This document shows positions 1-6,989 of a DNA stretch of 19,713 bases, in pieces (position 1 is the stretch's first letter; each line of letters begins with the position of its first letter). The translations under genes were made by a program, and so were the position numbers. The DNA is from an uncultured Atopobium sp. (GTDB lineage Bacteria > Actinomycetota > Coriobacteriia > Coriobacteriales > Atopobiaceae). The notes beneath the pieces were generated by a model. That model saw only the letters and a program-made list of their open reading frames with translations, made no database searches and had not been told where the DNA came from. The stretch covers positions 1 to 19,713 of the forward strand of contig USKU01000016.1 of NCBI GenBank assembly GCA_900555335.1, read 5' to 3'.

Positions 1-3
1 AAA

Positions 4-52
4 TACCGACCTCCTAATCGTTAGATTTTGGTCTAACTTTTGGGGGTCGGTA
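4..52. other. Long interrupted hairpin at the left edge
   Basis: An 11-base-pair outer stem pairs 4-14 with 42-52 (one G-T wobble), and a second 5-base-pair stem pairs 21-25 with 32-36 inside it. The outer right arm is not followed by a T-run on the plus strand. On the minus strand the hairpin ends in TATTT at the window edge, so it could be a terminator or a structured RNA element whose remainder is outside the window. I do not recognise an RNA family. Confidence 0.5.
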
Positions 53-61
53 CATACATCT

Positions 62-102
62 TAAAAAGGGGCGAGCCGCTGACACCCAGAGTCAGCGGCT
101 CG
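62..102 (-). terminator. Intrinsic terminator, minus strand
   Basis: A perfect 12-base-pair stem pairs 72-83 with 91-102 around a 7-base loop. Read on the minus strand it is followed by CCCC and a five-T run (62-66), the classic intrinsic terminator layout. The feoB operon has its own terminator at 395-429, so this one suggests a separate minus-strand transcript within about 103-390, or a backup terminator for feo. Confidence 0.75.
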
Positions 103-394
103 TGTTCTACGCTCGCAAGAAAGGGAGAGGGTCTTTCTCCGAGCTACGGGAACCTGAATAAAGCAAGCAAATGAATTGCTTAAGTACATAGTAAGTTAAC
201 CGAGGGAAACTTACAAGAATCTTTTCAGTTTTTTTATCTAATTTCGTAAACTCTACAAAAAGTTAGACTAAGTTTACATGTCTATGGATTTTTATCTTAC
301 ATCAAAAAAGTCCGAGATAAACGTGTATTCTCGCCCTTGTTTTTGAATGACCTTTTCAAACATACCTGCCTCTGATGCGCTTTTTAAATTGGCA
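103..394. other. Gene-free stretch with several hairpins; candidate small RNA region
   Basis: I find no credible protein gene here. Visible structures are a two-part hairpin at 111-144 (GCTCG/CGAGC outer arms, AGAAAG/CTTTCT inner arms), a 6-base-pair stem at 165-181 and a 7-base-pair stem pairing 191-197 with 208-214. With the minus-strand terminator at 62-102 immediately downstream, a minus-strand non-coding RNA is plausible. The sequence lacks the hallmarks I know for tmRNA, RNase P RNA, SRP RNA or common riboswitches. A plus-strand T-run at 229-235 lies too far from the nearest stem for a convincing terminator. Confidence 0.35.
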
Positions 395-429
395 CAAAAA
401 ATCCCCCGCTCCGAATTGGTGCGGGGGAT
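395..429 (-). terminator. Terminator of the feo operon
   Basis: A perfect 9-base-pair GC-rich stem pairs 401-409 with 421-429. On the minus strand it is followed by a run of T residues (395-400). It begins about 30 bases after the feoB stop codon and is the expected end of the feoA-feoA-feoB transcript. Confidence 0.9.
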
Positions 430-457
430 CAGGTCAGCGTACTCAGCTAGTAATAGC

Positions 458-3118
458 TTATGCCTTTGCAACCTCAGTAAGGTTGGTAAGAATCTTATCG
501 TCCTTCTTATCCCACTTTGGAGCAGGACGGAAGAGCTGGAAGAGAATTGCTGCCAAGAAGGCAAAAGCAATAACAGTCCAGACACCGAAGGAACCAAGAA
601 CGAAGAACTCCCAGAACTGGTTGATGATAAGACCAACAATCCATGCAAAAGTGCACTGATAACCAATAGCAAACCAGAACCACTTAGAGTCATTCATCTG
701 ACGACGGATGGAACCAATTGCAGCAAAGCAAGGTGCGTCAAGCATATTGAATGCAACAAATGCGCACATTGCACCAACGTGAAGAATGCCACCAGCATCG
801 GTGAACATACCAGCGAAGCCAGACCACATAGTAACGGACTTCTCGCTTGCATCACCAAGACCGTAAAGAACACCAAAGGTAGAAACAAGGTTCTCTTTTG
901 CAATCAGAGCAGAGATGGAAGCTGCAGTTGCCTGCCAGTTTGCAAATCCAAGAGGAGCAAAGATAACGCCGATGAAACCACCAACAGCTGCAAGCAGAGA
1001 GAAGTCCATGACATTCTCAGGAGCACCCTCAATGCCTGGAAGGTAACCAAAGACGCCGTTTGCACCATCCCAGGTTGCCCAACCAAAGTTGGAAAGAACC
1101 CAGATACCAATAGCTGCTGCGAAGATGATGGTACCAGCCTTGAGGATGTATGCAGAGATACGCTCCCAAACATGCATTGCCCAAGACCTGATAGAAGGCA
1201 TGTGGTAATCAGGAAGCTCCATAACAAATGGTGCAGGCTCGCCCTCAAATGCCTTAGTCTTCTTCAGCATGACTGCAGAAATAACAATCATTGCAACGCC
1301 AAGGAAGTAGAAGGCAGGAGCAACCCACCAAGCAGAAGAGCCACCAATAAGAACACCCATAACCAAAGCAATGATTGGCTGCTTTGCAGAGCAAGGAATC
1401 ATGGTGGTGAGCATTGCAGTCATACGGCGGTCCTTCTCGTTCTCAATGGTACGAGTAGAAAGAACGCCAGGAACACCACAGCCAGAAGAAATCAGAAGTG
1501 GAATGAAGGACTTGCCGGACAGGCCAAAGCGACGGAACACGCGGTCCATAACAAAGGCAACACGGCTCATGTAACCGCAGTCCTCAAGGAAGCACAGCAT
1601 GATAAACAGAACAAGCATCTGTGGGATAAAGCCAAGGACAGAGCCAACGCCGCCAATAATACCGTCAACTACAAGGCTAGTGACAAGGGGGCTTGCGCCA
1701 GCACTTGCAAGAGCACCGCGAGCAAGATCAGGAATACCTGGGACATACATGCCGTACTGGGAAGCATCTGGCTCAGTAGCAGCGCCTTCAACAGCAGTCT
1801 TAAAACCAGCGGCAGTTACGCCACCAAGAGTCTGGAGTTCCTGACCCTCAGCAAGAATTGGTTTGCCGTCAGCGTCAAGCTTAAGAGGATTGTCGTCAGT
1901 ATCAACGAAGTTGCCATCCTCATCATGAACTGGTGCGCTCAGAGCAACAACGTTCTTCTTGGCAGTCTCTGCCTCGAAGCTGGTGATAGCGTCAGAATCC
2001 CACTGTTTAGCTTCGATTGCAGCACGAACCTCAGTGGTATCAATACCAGCCTCGTCAGCTGCGTTGAGATAAGCGTCGATCTGGTCACCATAGTGATGAG
2101 AGTCAAACTCATCTTTTGCCTCATTGTACTCGGAGTCGCCGATACCCATGAAGTGGAAACCCTTATCAAACAGGTTATCGTTAACCCAGTTAGTAGCTCC
2201 CGTACCAACGGTAGAAATGGAGATGAAGTACACAAGAGCCATGATGATAACGAAGATTGGAAGACCGAGGATACGGTTAGTAACAACGCGGTCAATCTTC
2301 TCGGAAGTGGTCAGCTGCTTTGGAGCCTTCTTGACGCAAGCCGCCATGACGCCAGCGATCCACTCATAACGGTCAGAAGTAATGATGGACTCAGCGTCGT
2401 CGTCACGAGACTGCTCAACTGCAGCAATGATCTTCTCAAGCTCAGCGGTCTTCTCGGCAGAAAGGTTAAGAGGAGCAATTGCATTTGCATCGCGCTCGAA
2501 GACCTTAATGGAATACCAACGAGAAAGAGTTGCAGGAGCAAGGCCCTCGATTGCAGTAGCAATCTTGCCAAGAGCCTCTTCAACCTCTGGGGTAAAGCAC
2601 TTAACACCCTCTGCAGGAGTTCCCTCCTGGCCGGCCTTAATTGCCGTCTTTACCAGAGTGTCAATGTTCTTGTTACGAAGTGCAGAAACCTCAATAACCT
2701 CAACACCAAGCTGCTTGGAAAGCTCCTTGGTATCAATGACGTCACCGGACTCCTTGAGCAGGTCAACCATGTTAAGACCAAGGACAACTGGACGACCAGC
2801 CTCAAGAATCTGAGTAGTCAGATAGAGGTTGCGCTCCAGGTTGGTAACATCGAGAAGGTCAATAATGGCATCTGGGCGCTCATTAATGAGGTAGTCACGA
2901 GATACCTGCTCCTCAGGTGAATAAGGAGACAGAGAGTAAATACCAGGAAGGTCGACAAAGGTGACGTCCTTATCGGCACGCCAATTTGCCTGCTTCTTCT
3001 CAACAGTAACGCCTGGCCAGTTGCCGACGTAGCCGTTTGAGCCCGTAAGCTCATTGAATAGGGTGGTCTTACCGCAGTTTGGATTACCTGCAAGACCAAT
3101 AATAGTCTTTTGTGCCAT
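458..3118 (-). CDS. feoB: Ferrous iron transport protein B
   Basis: FeoB is the membrane permease that imports Fe(II) and carries its own cytoplasmic G domain. The G-protein motifs are visible: GNPNCGKT (residues 11-18, G1), T38 (G2), DLPG (56-59, G3) and NMVD (116-119, G4). The membrane part starts near residue 283. It contains the conserved LEDCGYMSR and GCGVP/IPCSAKQP stretches of the Gate domains, with the Cys residues thought to line the iron path. The protein has 886 residues, clearly longer than typical FeoB of about 700-770. The extra length is mainly an acidic stretch at about 315-465, between the first membrane segment and the first Gate motif. Its start codon overlaps the stop of the upstream feoA by one base (TAATG), indicating translational coupling. 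Identity is very secure; the function of the insert is unknown. Confidence 0.97.
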   Translation of the reverse strand: MAQKTIIGLAGNPNCGKTTLFNELTGSNGYVGNWPGVTVEKKQANWRADKDVTFVDLPGIYSLSPYSPEEQVSRDYLINERPDAIIDLLDVTNLERNLYLTTQILEAGRPVVLGLNMVDLLKESGDVIDTKELSKQLGVEVIEVSALRNKNIDTLVKTAIKAGQEGTPAEGVKCFTPEVEEALGKIATAIEGLAPATLSRWYSIKVFERDANAIAPLNLSAEKTAELEKIIAAVEQSRDDDAESIITSDRYEWIAGVMAACVKKAPKQLTTSEKIDRVVTNRILGLPIFVIIMALVYFISISTVGTGATNWVNDNLFDKGFHFMGIGDSEYNEAKDEFDSHHYGDQIDAYLNAADEAGIDTTEVRAAIEAKQWDSDAITSFEAETAKKNVVALSAPVHDEDGNFVDTDDNPLKLDADGKPILAEGQELQTLGGVTAAGFKTAVEGAATEPDASQYGMYVPGIPDLARGALASAGASPLVTSLVVDGIIGGVGSVLGFIPQMLVLFIMLCFLEDCGYMSRVAFVMDRVFRRFGLSGKSFIPLLISSGCGVPGVLSTRTIENEKDRRMTAMLTTMIPCSAKQPIIALVMGVLIGGSSAWWVAPAFYFLGVAMIVISAVMLKKTKAFEGEPAPFVMELPDYHMPSIRSWAMHVWERISAYILKAGTIIFAAAIGIWVLSNFGWATWDGANGVFGYLPGIEGAPENVMDFSLLAAVGGFIGVIFAPLGFANWQATAASISALIAKENLVSTFGVLYGLGDASEKSVTMWSGFAGMFTDAGGILHVGAMCAFVAFNMLDAPCFAAIGSIRRQMNDSKWFWFAIGYQCTFAWIVGLIINQFWEFFVLGSFGVWTVIAFAFLAAILFQLFRPAPKWDKKDDKILTNLTEVAKA

Positions 3119-3363
3119 TAGGCTTCCTCTACCTTGTGAACGTCTACTACTTCAATGCTTGCAGCTTCATCCTTGCGGATAGAAAGCTCGTAGCCACGAA
3201 CTGTGAGCTCAATTGGGTCTCCCAGTGGTGCTACTTTCTTGACGTAAACCTCAGTGCCCTTAGTAAGGCCCATGTCCATGATGCGACGTTTCACGGCGCC
3301 TACACCCTTTAGCGCAGCAACCGTGCAACTCTCCCCCACCTTAACTTCTTTCAGAGTTGCCAT
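3118..3363 (-). CDS. feoA: FeoA family protein, proximal to feoB
   Basis: This is an 81-residue SH3-like FeoA domain protein, a cytoplasmic partner needed for FeoB-dependent Fe(II) uptake. The pattern is typical of the family: a central RRIMDMGLTKGTEV segment, then PLGDPIELTVRGYELSIRKDEA. The start at 3363 is supported by an AAAGGAAGG ribosome-binding site just upstream. Its stop codon overlaps the feoB start by one base. It is the second of two feoA-type genes in the operon. Confidence 0.95.
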   Translation of the reverse strand: MATLKEVKVGESCTVAALKGVGAVKRRIMDMGLTKGTEVYVKKVAPLGDPIELTVRGYELSIRKDEAASIEVVDVHKVEEA

Positions 3364-3432
3364 AACCTTCCTTTCATCGAAACACGTATTAAAAGCCGCG
3401 GGTTTTACCAGCAGCGCAATACAACAAAGTGT

Positions 3433-3699
3433 TTAGAGCGGAGAAACCATGATGTGCGACGACATCTGACGGTTCAGTCCAAGTCGTGCACCCTTAACGC
3501 TAACAATAACGTCGCCGTTGACTCGTGAAATAACCTTTACCTCGGCGCCCTCAACAAAACCAAGTGTTGAGAGGTGCTGGCGAAGATCAGAAGCACCCTT
3601 AACCGTTACGATCAGCGCAGTCTCTCCCTCACCAAGCATGGCAAGAGGAAGAACTGGACCAGAATTTGCAGGACCCTGTGAGGTCTTTTCTGTATCCAT
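3433..3699 (-). CDS. feoA: FeoA family protein, first gene of the feo operon
   Basis: This 88-residue FeoA-domain protein shows the family core LRQHLSTLGFVEGAEVKVISR and a C-terminal ARLGLNRQMSSHI segment. I place the start at the ATG at 3699, because the run GGGGGG at 3704-3709 is a good ribosome-binding site four bases upstream. A TTG at 3711 would put the start codon ahead of that site. It has a Ser/Gly/Pro-rich N-terminal tail of about 20 residues not seen in the second FeoA. Sixty-nine bases separate it from the second feoA. Tandem FeoA genes ahead of feoB occur in several Gram-positive lineages; whether the two copies differ in role cannot be read from sequence. Confidence 0.93.
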   Translation of the reverse strand: MDTEKTSQGPANSGPVLPLAMLGEGETALIVTVKGASDLRQHLSTLGFVEGAEVKVISRVNGDVIVSVKGARLGLNRQMSSHIMVSPL

Positions 3700-3721
3700 G
3701 CATCCCCCCAAAATAACGTAG

Positions 3722-3736
3722 GCAAACTAAGTTTGC
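3722..3736. promoter_or_regulatory. Perfect palindrome in the feo leader, possible operator
   Basis: GCAAACT-A-AGTTTGC is a perfect 7-1-7 palindrome lying 23-37 bases upstream of the first feoA start. It is also about 16-30 bases downstream of the transcription start predicted from the candidate promoter. A repressor site for iron control (DtxR/IdeR or Fur type) would be expected here. The sequence does not match the DtxR or Fur consensus I know, so the regulator is unassigned. Confidence 0.45.
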
Positions 3737-3758
3737 TCATTCGAACTTTTACTTCATT

Positions 3759-3787
3759 AGTATCAACTAAAAGTTAAGGTAATTCAA
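3759..3787 (-). promoter_or_regulatory. Candidate promoter of the feo operon
   Basis: On the minus strand, TTGAAT (3787-3782) and GATACT (3764-3759) are separated by 17 bases, each matching the sigma-70-type consensus at 4 of 6 positions. The same -35 hexamer with the same spacing occurs before tRNA-Thr. An inverted repeat AACTTTTA/TAAAAGTT (3744-3751 and 3768-3775) surrounds the -10 box and may bind a regulator. Confidence 0.45.
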
Positions 3788-3808
3788 CTTCCATTTAATA
3801 ATTAAACT

Positions 3809-3853
3809 AAAAAATAAGGCGAGAAACCCTGTCCACCAGTAGTTTCTCGCCTT
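3809..3853 (-). terminator. Terminator of ppc built from inverted copies of the dispersed repeat
   Basis: A perfect 12-base-pair stem pairs AAGGCGAGAAAC (3816-3827) with its complement (3842-3853). It is followed on the minus strand by ATTTTTT. The ppc stop codon lies about 90 bases upstream in the direction of transcription. Each arm is a copy of the short repeat described in the findings. A shorter T-run (TTTT at 3852-3855) on the plus side makes it weakly bidirectional. Confidence 0.85.
3816..3853. repeat. Dispersed short repeat, paired inverted copies
   Basis: The left arm reads AAGGCGAGAAACCC (3816-3829), the fullest copy in the window. Exact copies of the right half CGAGAAACCC are at 3820-3829 (plus) and 5292-5301, 6747-6756, 17644-17653 and 18091-18100 (minus). 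Exact copies of the left half AAGGCGAGAA are at 3816-3825, 8519-8528, 9456-9465 and 11444-11453 (plus) and 3844-3853 (minus). Other GGCGAGAA copies are at 5774-5781 and 12441-12448 (plus) and 328-335 (minus). Each half is expected about 0.04 times by chance in this length, assuming equal base frequencies. Confidence 0.75.
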
Positions 3854-3941
3854 TTAGATATTGCAACTTTATTTCAGTCCGCGTTAGTTTTACGTAAACA
3901 TAAACAATCGTTTGCTCAACGTTACGGTAAGTGGCGCTCTA

Positions 3942-6809
3942 TCAGCCCGTATTCTGCAGACCTGCAGCAACTCCAGACACCGTGCACAAGATCAGATACG
4001 TGATATTTGCACGCTCCTCTGGAGTAAGTACGTCATCCCTTGTACGAAGCTCAGACAGGGCATGCACCTGCGTAACCGAGAGAATATTAACAAATGGCAG
4101 ACGCAGGCGGATAACAGGACCAAGCACACGACGGTTCTCCAACGGCCACTTGTTACCGGTGATAGCAAGGACCCACTTGCGCGTTAGCGACATCTCGGAG
4201 AGAACCATCTCCGAAAGTTCAGAACGATCGCCTAAGGCCAGGTAAAGCCTTGCAATACGAGCGTCAATCTTGGAGATAGACATCTCAATGTTGTCAATAA
4301 ACGTGGTGAACAGTGGCCATTCTTTGTATGCTTCACGGAGGCGTTCGATATCCCCTACTGCCTCGCAGGCACTGCCCAGTCCGTACCAAGCAGCCAGGTT
4401 GATACGAGCCTGTGACCAGGAGAAAATCCATGGAATAGCACGCAAGTCATCAAGAGACTTGGCGCCCAGACCACGTTTTGCAGGTCTTGAACCAATGGGG
4501 AGAAGACCAATCTCTGTCAGAGGGGTAACAACCGAGAACCACTCAGCAAAGCCATCGGAGTGAATGAGCTCCAAGAAACGCTGCTTGGACGCGTTATCAA
4601 GCTCAGAAGCGAGCGAAGCAAACTTCACGTCTGTCTGGGTATTCTTCTGTTCAATAGAAGGTGCCATCTGAAGCAGTGTTGCTCCAGCAACGGACTCTAC
4701 GTGACGGCGAGCAAGCGTTGGGTCACCATAGCGAGCAAAAATAACTTCTCCCTGCTCAGTAAGTTTAAAGCGACCGTTGACTGAGCCTTTGGGCTGAGAA
4801 AGAACAGCACGGTTTGCAGGACCACCGCCACGACCAACTGCACCGCCACGTCCGTGCATCAAGATGAGGTCAATGGAGTTCTTCTCTGCCCACTCTGCCA
4901 AAGCAGCCTGAGTCTTATGAAGTACCAGTGTTGCCGTAGTTGGTCCCTCATCCTTCGAGGAATCGGAATAGCCCAGCATGACCTCAAGCTTGCGGTCTGT
5001 CTGAGCAAGACGCGCCTGCACCTCAGGAAGCTGAATTACCTGGTCAAGTGTGGCAACAGCATTCTCAAGGTCTTCAATTTGCTCAAAGAGTGGAATAACG
5101 TCTAGTACAGGAACGTCTTCTTCATTTGCAAACGCAAGACGTGCAAGCTTATAGACATTCTCAACATCCTGAGCAGACTGCGTAAACGAAATAATATAGC
5201 GACGAGCAGCATTAATGCCGTTCTTCTTTTGAATTGATCCAATGGAGCGGAAGGTATCTAGCACCTCCTGCGTCATAGCATCAAGTTTGGCGGGTTTCTC
5301 GGCAGTTGATGGGTGTGTCTCAATATCTGCAAGCGCACGCTTGTGCACCAAAGAGTGCTGACGGAACTCCATCTCCACCAAGTGGAAGCCAAAAGTTTGA
5401 GCCTGCCAGATAAGCTTCTGAACAGGACCGTAGGCAATACGGAAAGCCCCTGCTTGAGCCAGTGAATCCTGAATAACGCGCAGATCAGCAATAAACTCTT
5501 CAGCGTTTTGATACATCAGGTCAGCATTGCGCTCAATGGTGGCGCTGAGTCGGCCAGAAATGACGCGCATTGCCGCACGGTGCAACTCAGACCCAGCCTT
5601 ATCAATAGCCCCAGAGGTCAGGGCCTGGCTCATTTCTACCTGCTGTGCCCAAAGATTAGCAAGCGCAGGCGAAGCTGGAGTAGAAATACCATCAAGCGTC
5701 AGACCTCGACTGACTTCCTTGGTAGCCTGAGCCAGTGCCTGCAGTACGTGTACACGGTACTTCTCGGCAACTTGGCGAGAAACCAGGGCGGTAACATTAG
5801 GGTTACCGTCGCGGTCGGAGCCAATCCAGCTACCTGGACGGAAAAATGGTGGGCAGACAGGCGACACACAACCAGCGTTTTCTCCCAGCACCCAGTTATC
5901 AAAGCGGCGATATACCGAAGGAACCATCTCAAAAAGAGTGGTGTCAAAAATGTTGAGGACAGTATCTGCCTCCTCCAAAGGAGTTGGCTTTTTATGACCG
6001 ATAGGAGACGTACGGAATAGGCCGTCAATCTCTTGCAACATGCAACGCTCGTTTTCTATGCGAGCAGGACCGCCGAGCCTCTGGCGCTCATCAAGAAGCT
6101 CTGAAATAGCGCGGATTCGGCGCTCAACATTTTTACGGCGAGCCTCAGTTGGATGTGCAGTAAAAACAGGATGGAACTCAAGGCGATTAAGACGTGCTTT
6201 TGCCTCTTCTTCACCACACTCGTCAATAAGCTGCCTATAGGCAACGGTTATCTCGTTGATAGGGTCTTCTGCAGAGGATGGATCTACAGAGGCCTCACGA
6301 GAACGCAGGCTGGTAACGCGATAATTCTCTTCACAAAGATTTGCTAAATGGAAGAAAGTGACAAACGCACGCATAAGAAGTACGGAGTCTTCAATGCTTA
6401 GGTTGTCAATGGTAGAGGCAAAGCGAAGAAATGCGTTAAGCGATTCCTTCTCTGAATCTACCTTGAGCACCGCATTAATTGCCTCAAGCAGCAAAGGTGC
6501 GCGAGTTGTAGACAAGTCATCTGGTCCAGCTTTAATTGCCTCAACCAACAACGTGTCAAAGCTAGTAAGAAGATCTGGATTGTACTCAGCAAGCACCTTT
6601 CTTACCAAACGCAAAAAGAAGGTAAGGTTATCACGCAGAGGAGCTGGTGCTTTAAGCGCTTGAATAAGGGTACGAGCAGCAGCAATCTCATTCCCGCGTC
6701 GTTCAAGAAGCGACTGAGCTACTTCAGAAGTTGTTGCACCATCGATGGGTTTCTCGTCAAAAGAAGCATTGCTGGACTCTAGATTTGAATCTTGAGGATT
6801 GCCTGCCAT
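3942..6809 (-). CDS. ppc: Phosphoenolpyruvate carboxylase
   Basis: The enzyme carboxylates PEP with bicarbonate to oxaloacetate in the cytoplasm, replenishing C4 acids. Family signatures are clear: FTAHPTEARRK with the catalytic His near residue 219, GSDRDGNPNVT, VMLGYSDSSKDEG, the MHGRGGAVGRGGGP loop, RAIPWIFSWSQ, and the usual C-terminal ...NTG. I choose the ATG at 6809 (955 residues), because an AAAGG site sits six bases upstream of it. The in-frame ATGs at 6827 and 6815 lack a properly spaced site. The protein is about 70 residues longer than the E. coli enzyme, mostly in a variable N-terminal region. It appears to be transcribed alone and ends at the hairpin at 3809-3853. Confidence 0.97.
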   Translation of the reverse strand: MAGNPQDSNLESSNASFDEKPIDGATTSEVAQSLLERRGNEIAAARTLIQALKAPAPLRDNLTFFLRLVRKVLAEYNPDLLTSFDTLLVEAIKAGPDDLSTTRAPLLLEAINAVLKVDSEKESLNAFLRFASTIDNLSIEDSVLLMRAFVTFFHLANLCEENYRVTSLRSREASVDPSSAEDPINEITVAYRQLIDECGEEEAKARLNRLEFHPVFTAHPTEARRKNVERRIRAISELLDERQRLGGPARIENERCMLQEIDGLFRTSPIGHKKPTPLEEADTVLNIFDTTLFEMVPSVYRRFDNWVLGENAGCVSPVCPPFFRPGSWIGSDRDGNPNVTALVSRQVAEKYRVHVLQALAQATKEVSRGLTLDGISTPASPALANLWAQQVEMSQALTSGAIDKAGSELHRAAMRVISGRLSATIERNADLMYQNAEEFIADLRVIQDSLAQAGAFRIAYGPVQKLIWQAQTFGFHLVEMEFRQHSLVHKRALADIETHPSTAEKPAKLDAMTQEVLDTFRSIGSIQKKNGINAARRYIISFTQSAQDVENVYKLARLAFANEEDVPVLDVIPLFEQIEDLENAVATLDQVIQLPEVQARLAQTDRKLEVMLGYSDSSKDEGPTTATLVLHKTQAALAEWAEKNSIDLILMHGRGGAVGRGGGPANRAVLSQPKGSVNGRFKLTEQGEVIFARYGDPTLARRHVESVAGATLLQMAPSIEQKNTQTDVKFASLASELDNASKQRFLELIHSDGFAEWFSVVTPLTEIGLLPIGSRPAKRGLGAKSLDDLRAIPWIFSWSQARINLAAWYGLGSACEAVGDIERLREAYKEWPLFTTFIDNIEMSISKIDARIARLYLALGDRSELSEMVLSEMSLTRKWVLAITGNKWPLENRRVLGPVIRLRLPFVNILSVTQVHALSELRTRDDVLTPEERANITYLILCTVSGVAAGLQNTG

Positions 6810-6861
6810 GCTCATCCTTTCCCACATGACTCAGAATACGTACTATCTACCATACCCTTTT

Positions 6862-6890
6862 GTAACAATCTTCGCACGATTGTTTGTCAA
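6862..6890 (-). promoter_or_regulatory. Candidate ppc promoter
   Basis: A perfect TTGACA -35 box (6890-6885) is followed after 17 bases by TGTTAC (6867-6862), a weak -10 box that matches at 3 of 6 positions. It lies 53-81 bases upstream of the chosen ppc start. The -35 box is convincing; the -10 assignment is uncertain. Confidence 0.45.
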
Positions 6891-6902
6891 TCTGTTACCT
6901 AA

Positions 6903-6931
6903 TGTACATCGTGGACTACAATCGATATAAC
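6903..6931 (+). promoter_or_regulatory. Candidate promoter of the flippase gene
   Basis: TGTACA (6903-6908) and TATAAC (6926-6931, 5 of 6 consensus bases) are separated by 17 bases. They lie about 60 bases before the ATG at 6990. It is divergent from the ppc promoter, and the two -35 boxes are only about 12 bases apart. Confidence 0.5.
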
Positions 6932-6989
6932 AAATAAAAATTGATATATCAAAGTTTCTGGCCACGCTAAAGAAGATTTTAGGTTTTAC

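Noticed and set aside
347..2920. Very long open frame (857 codons) on the plus strand opposite feoB
   Set aside because: It is exactly antisense to a secure feoB. Its translation is low-complexity in Cys, Asn, Ser and Lys with no recognisable domain, as expected from codon bias of the true gene.
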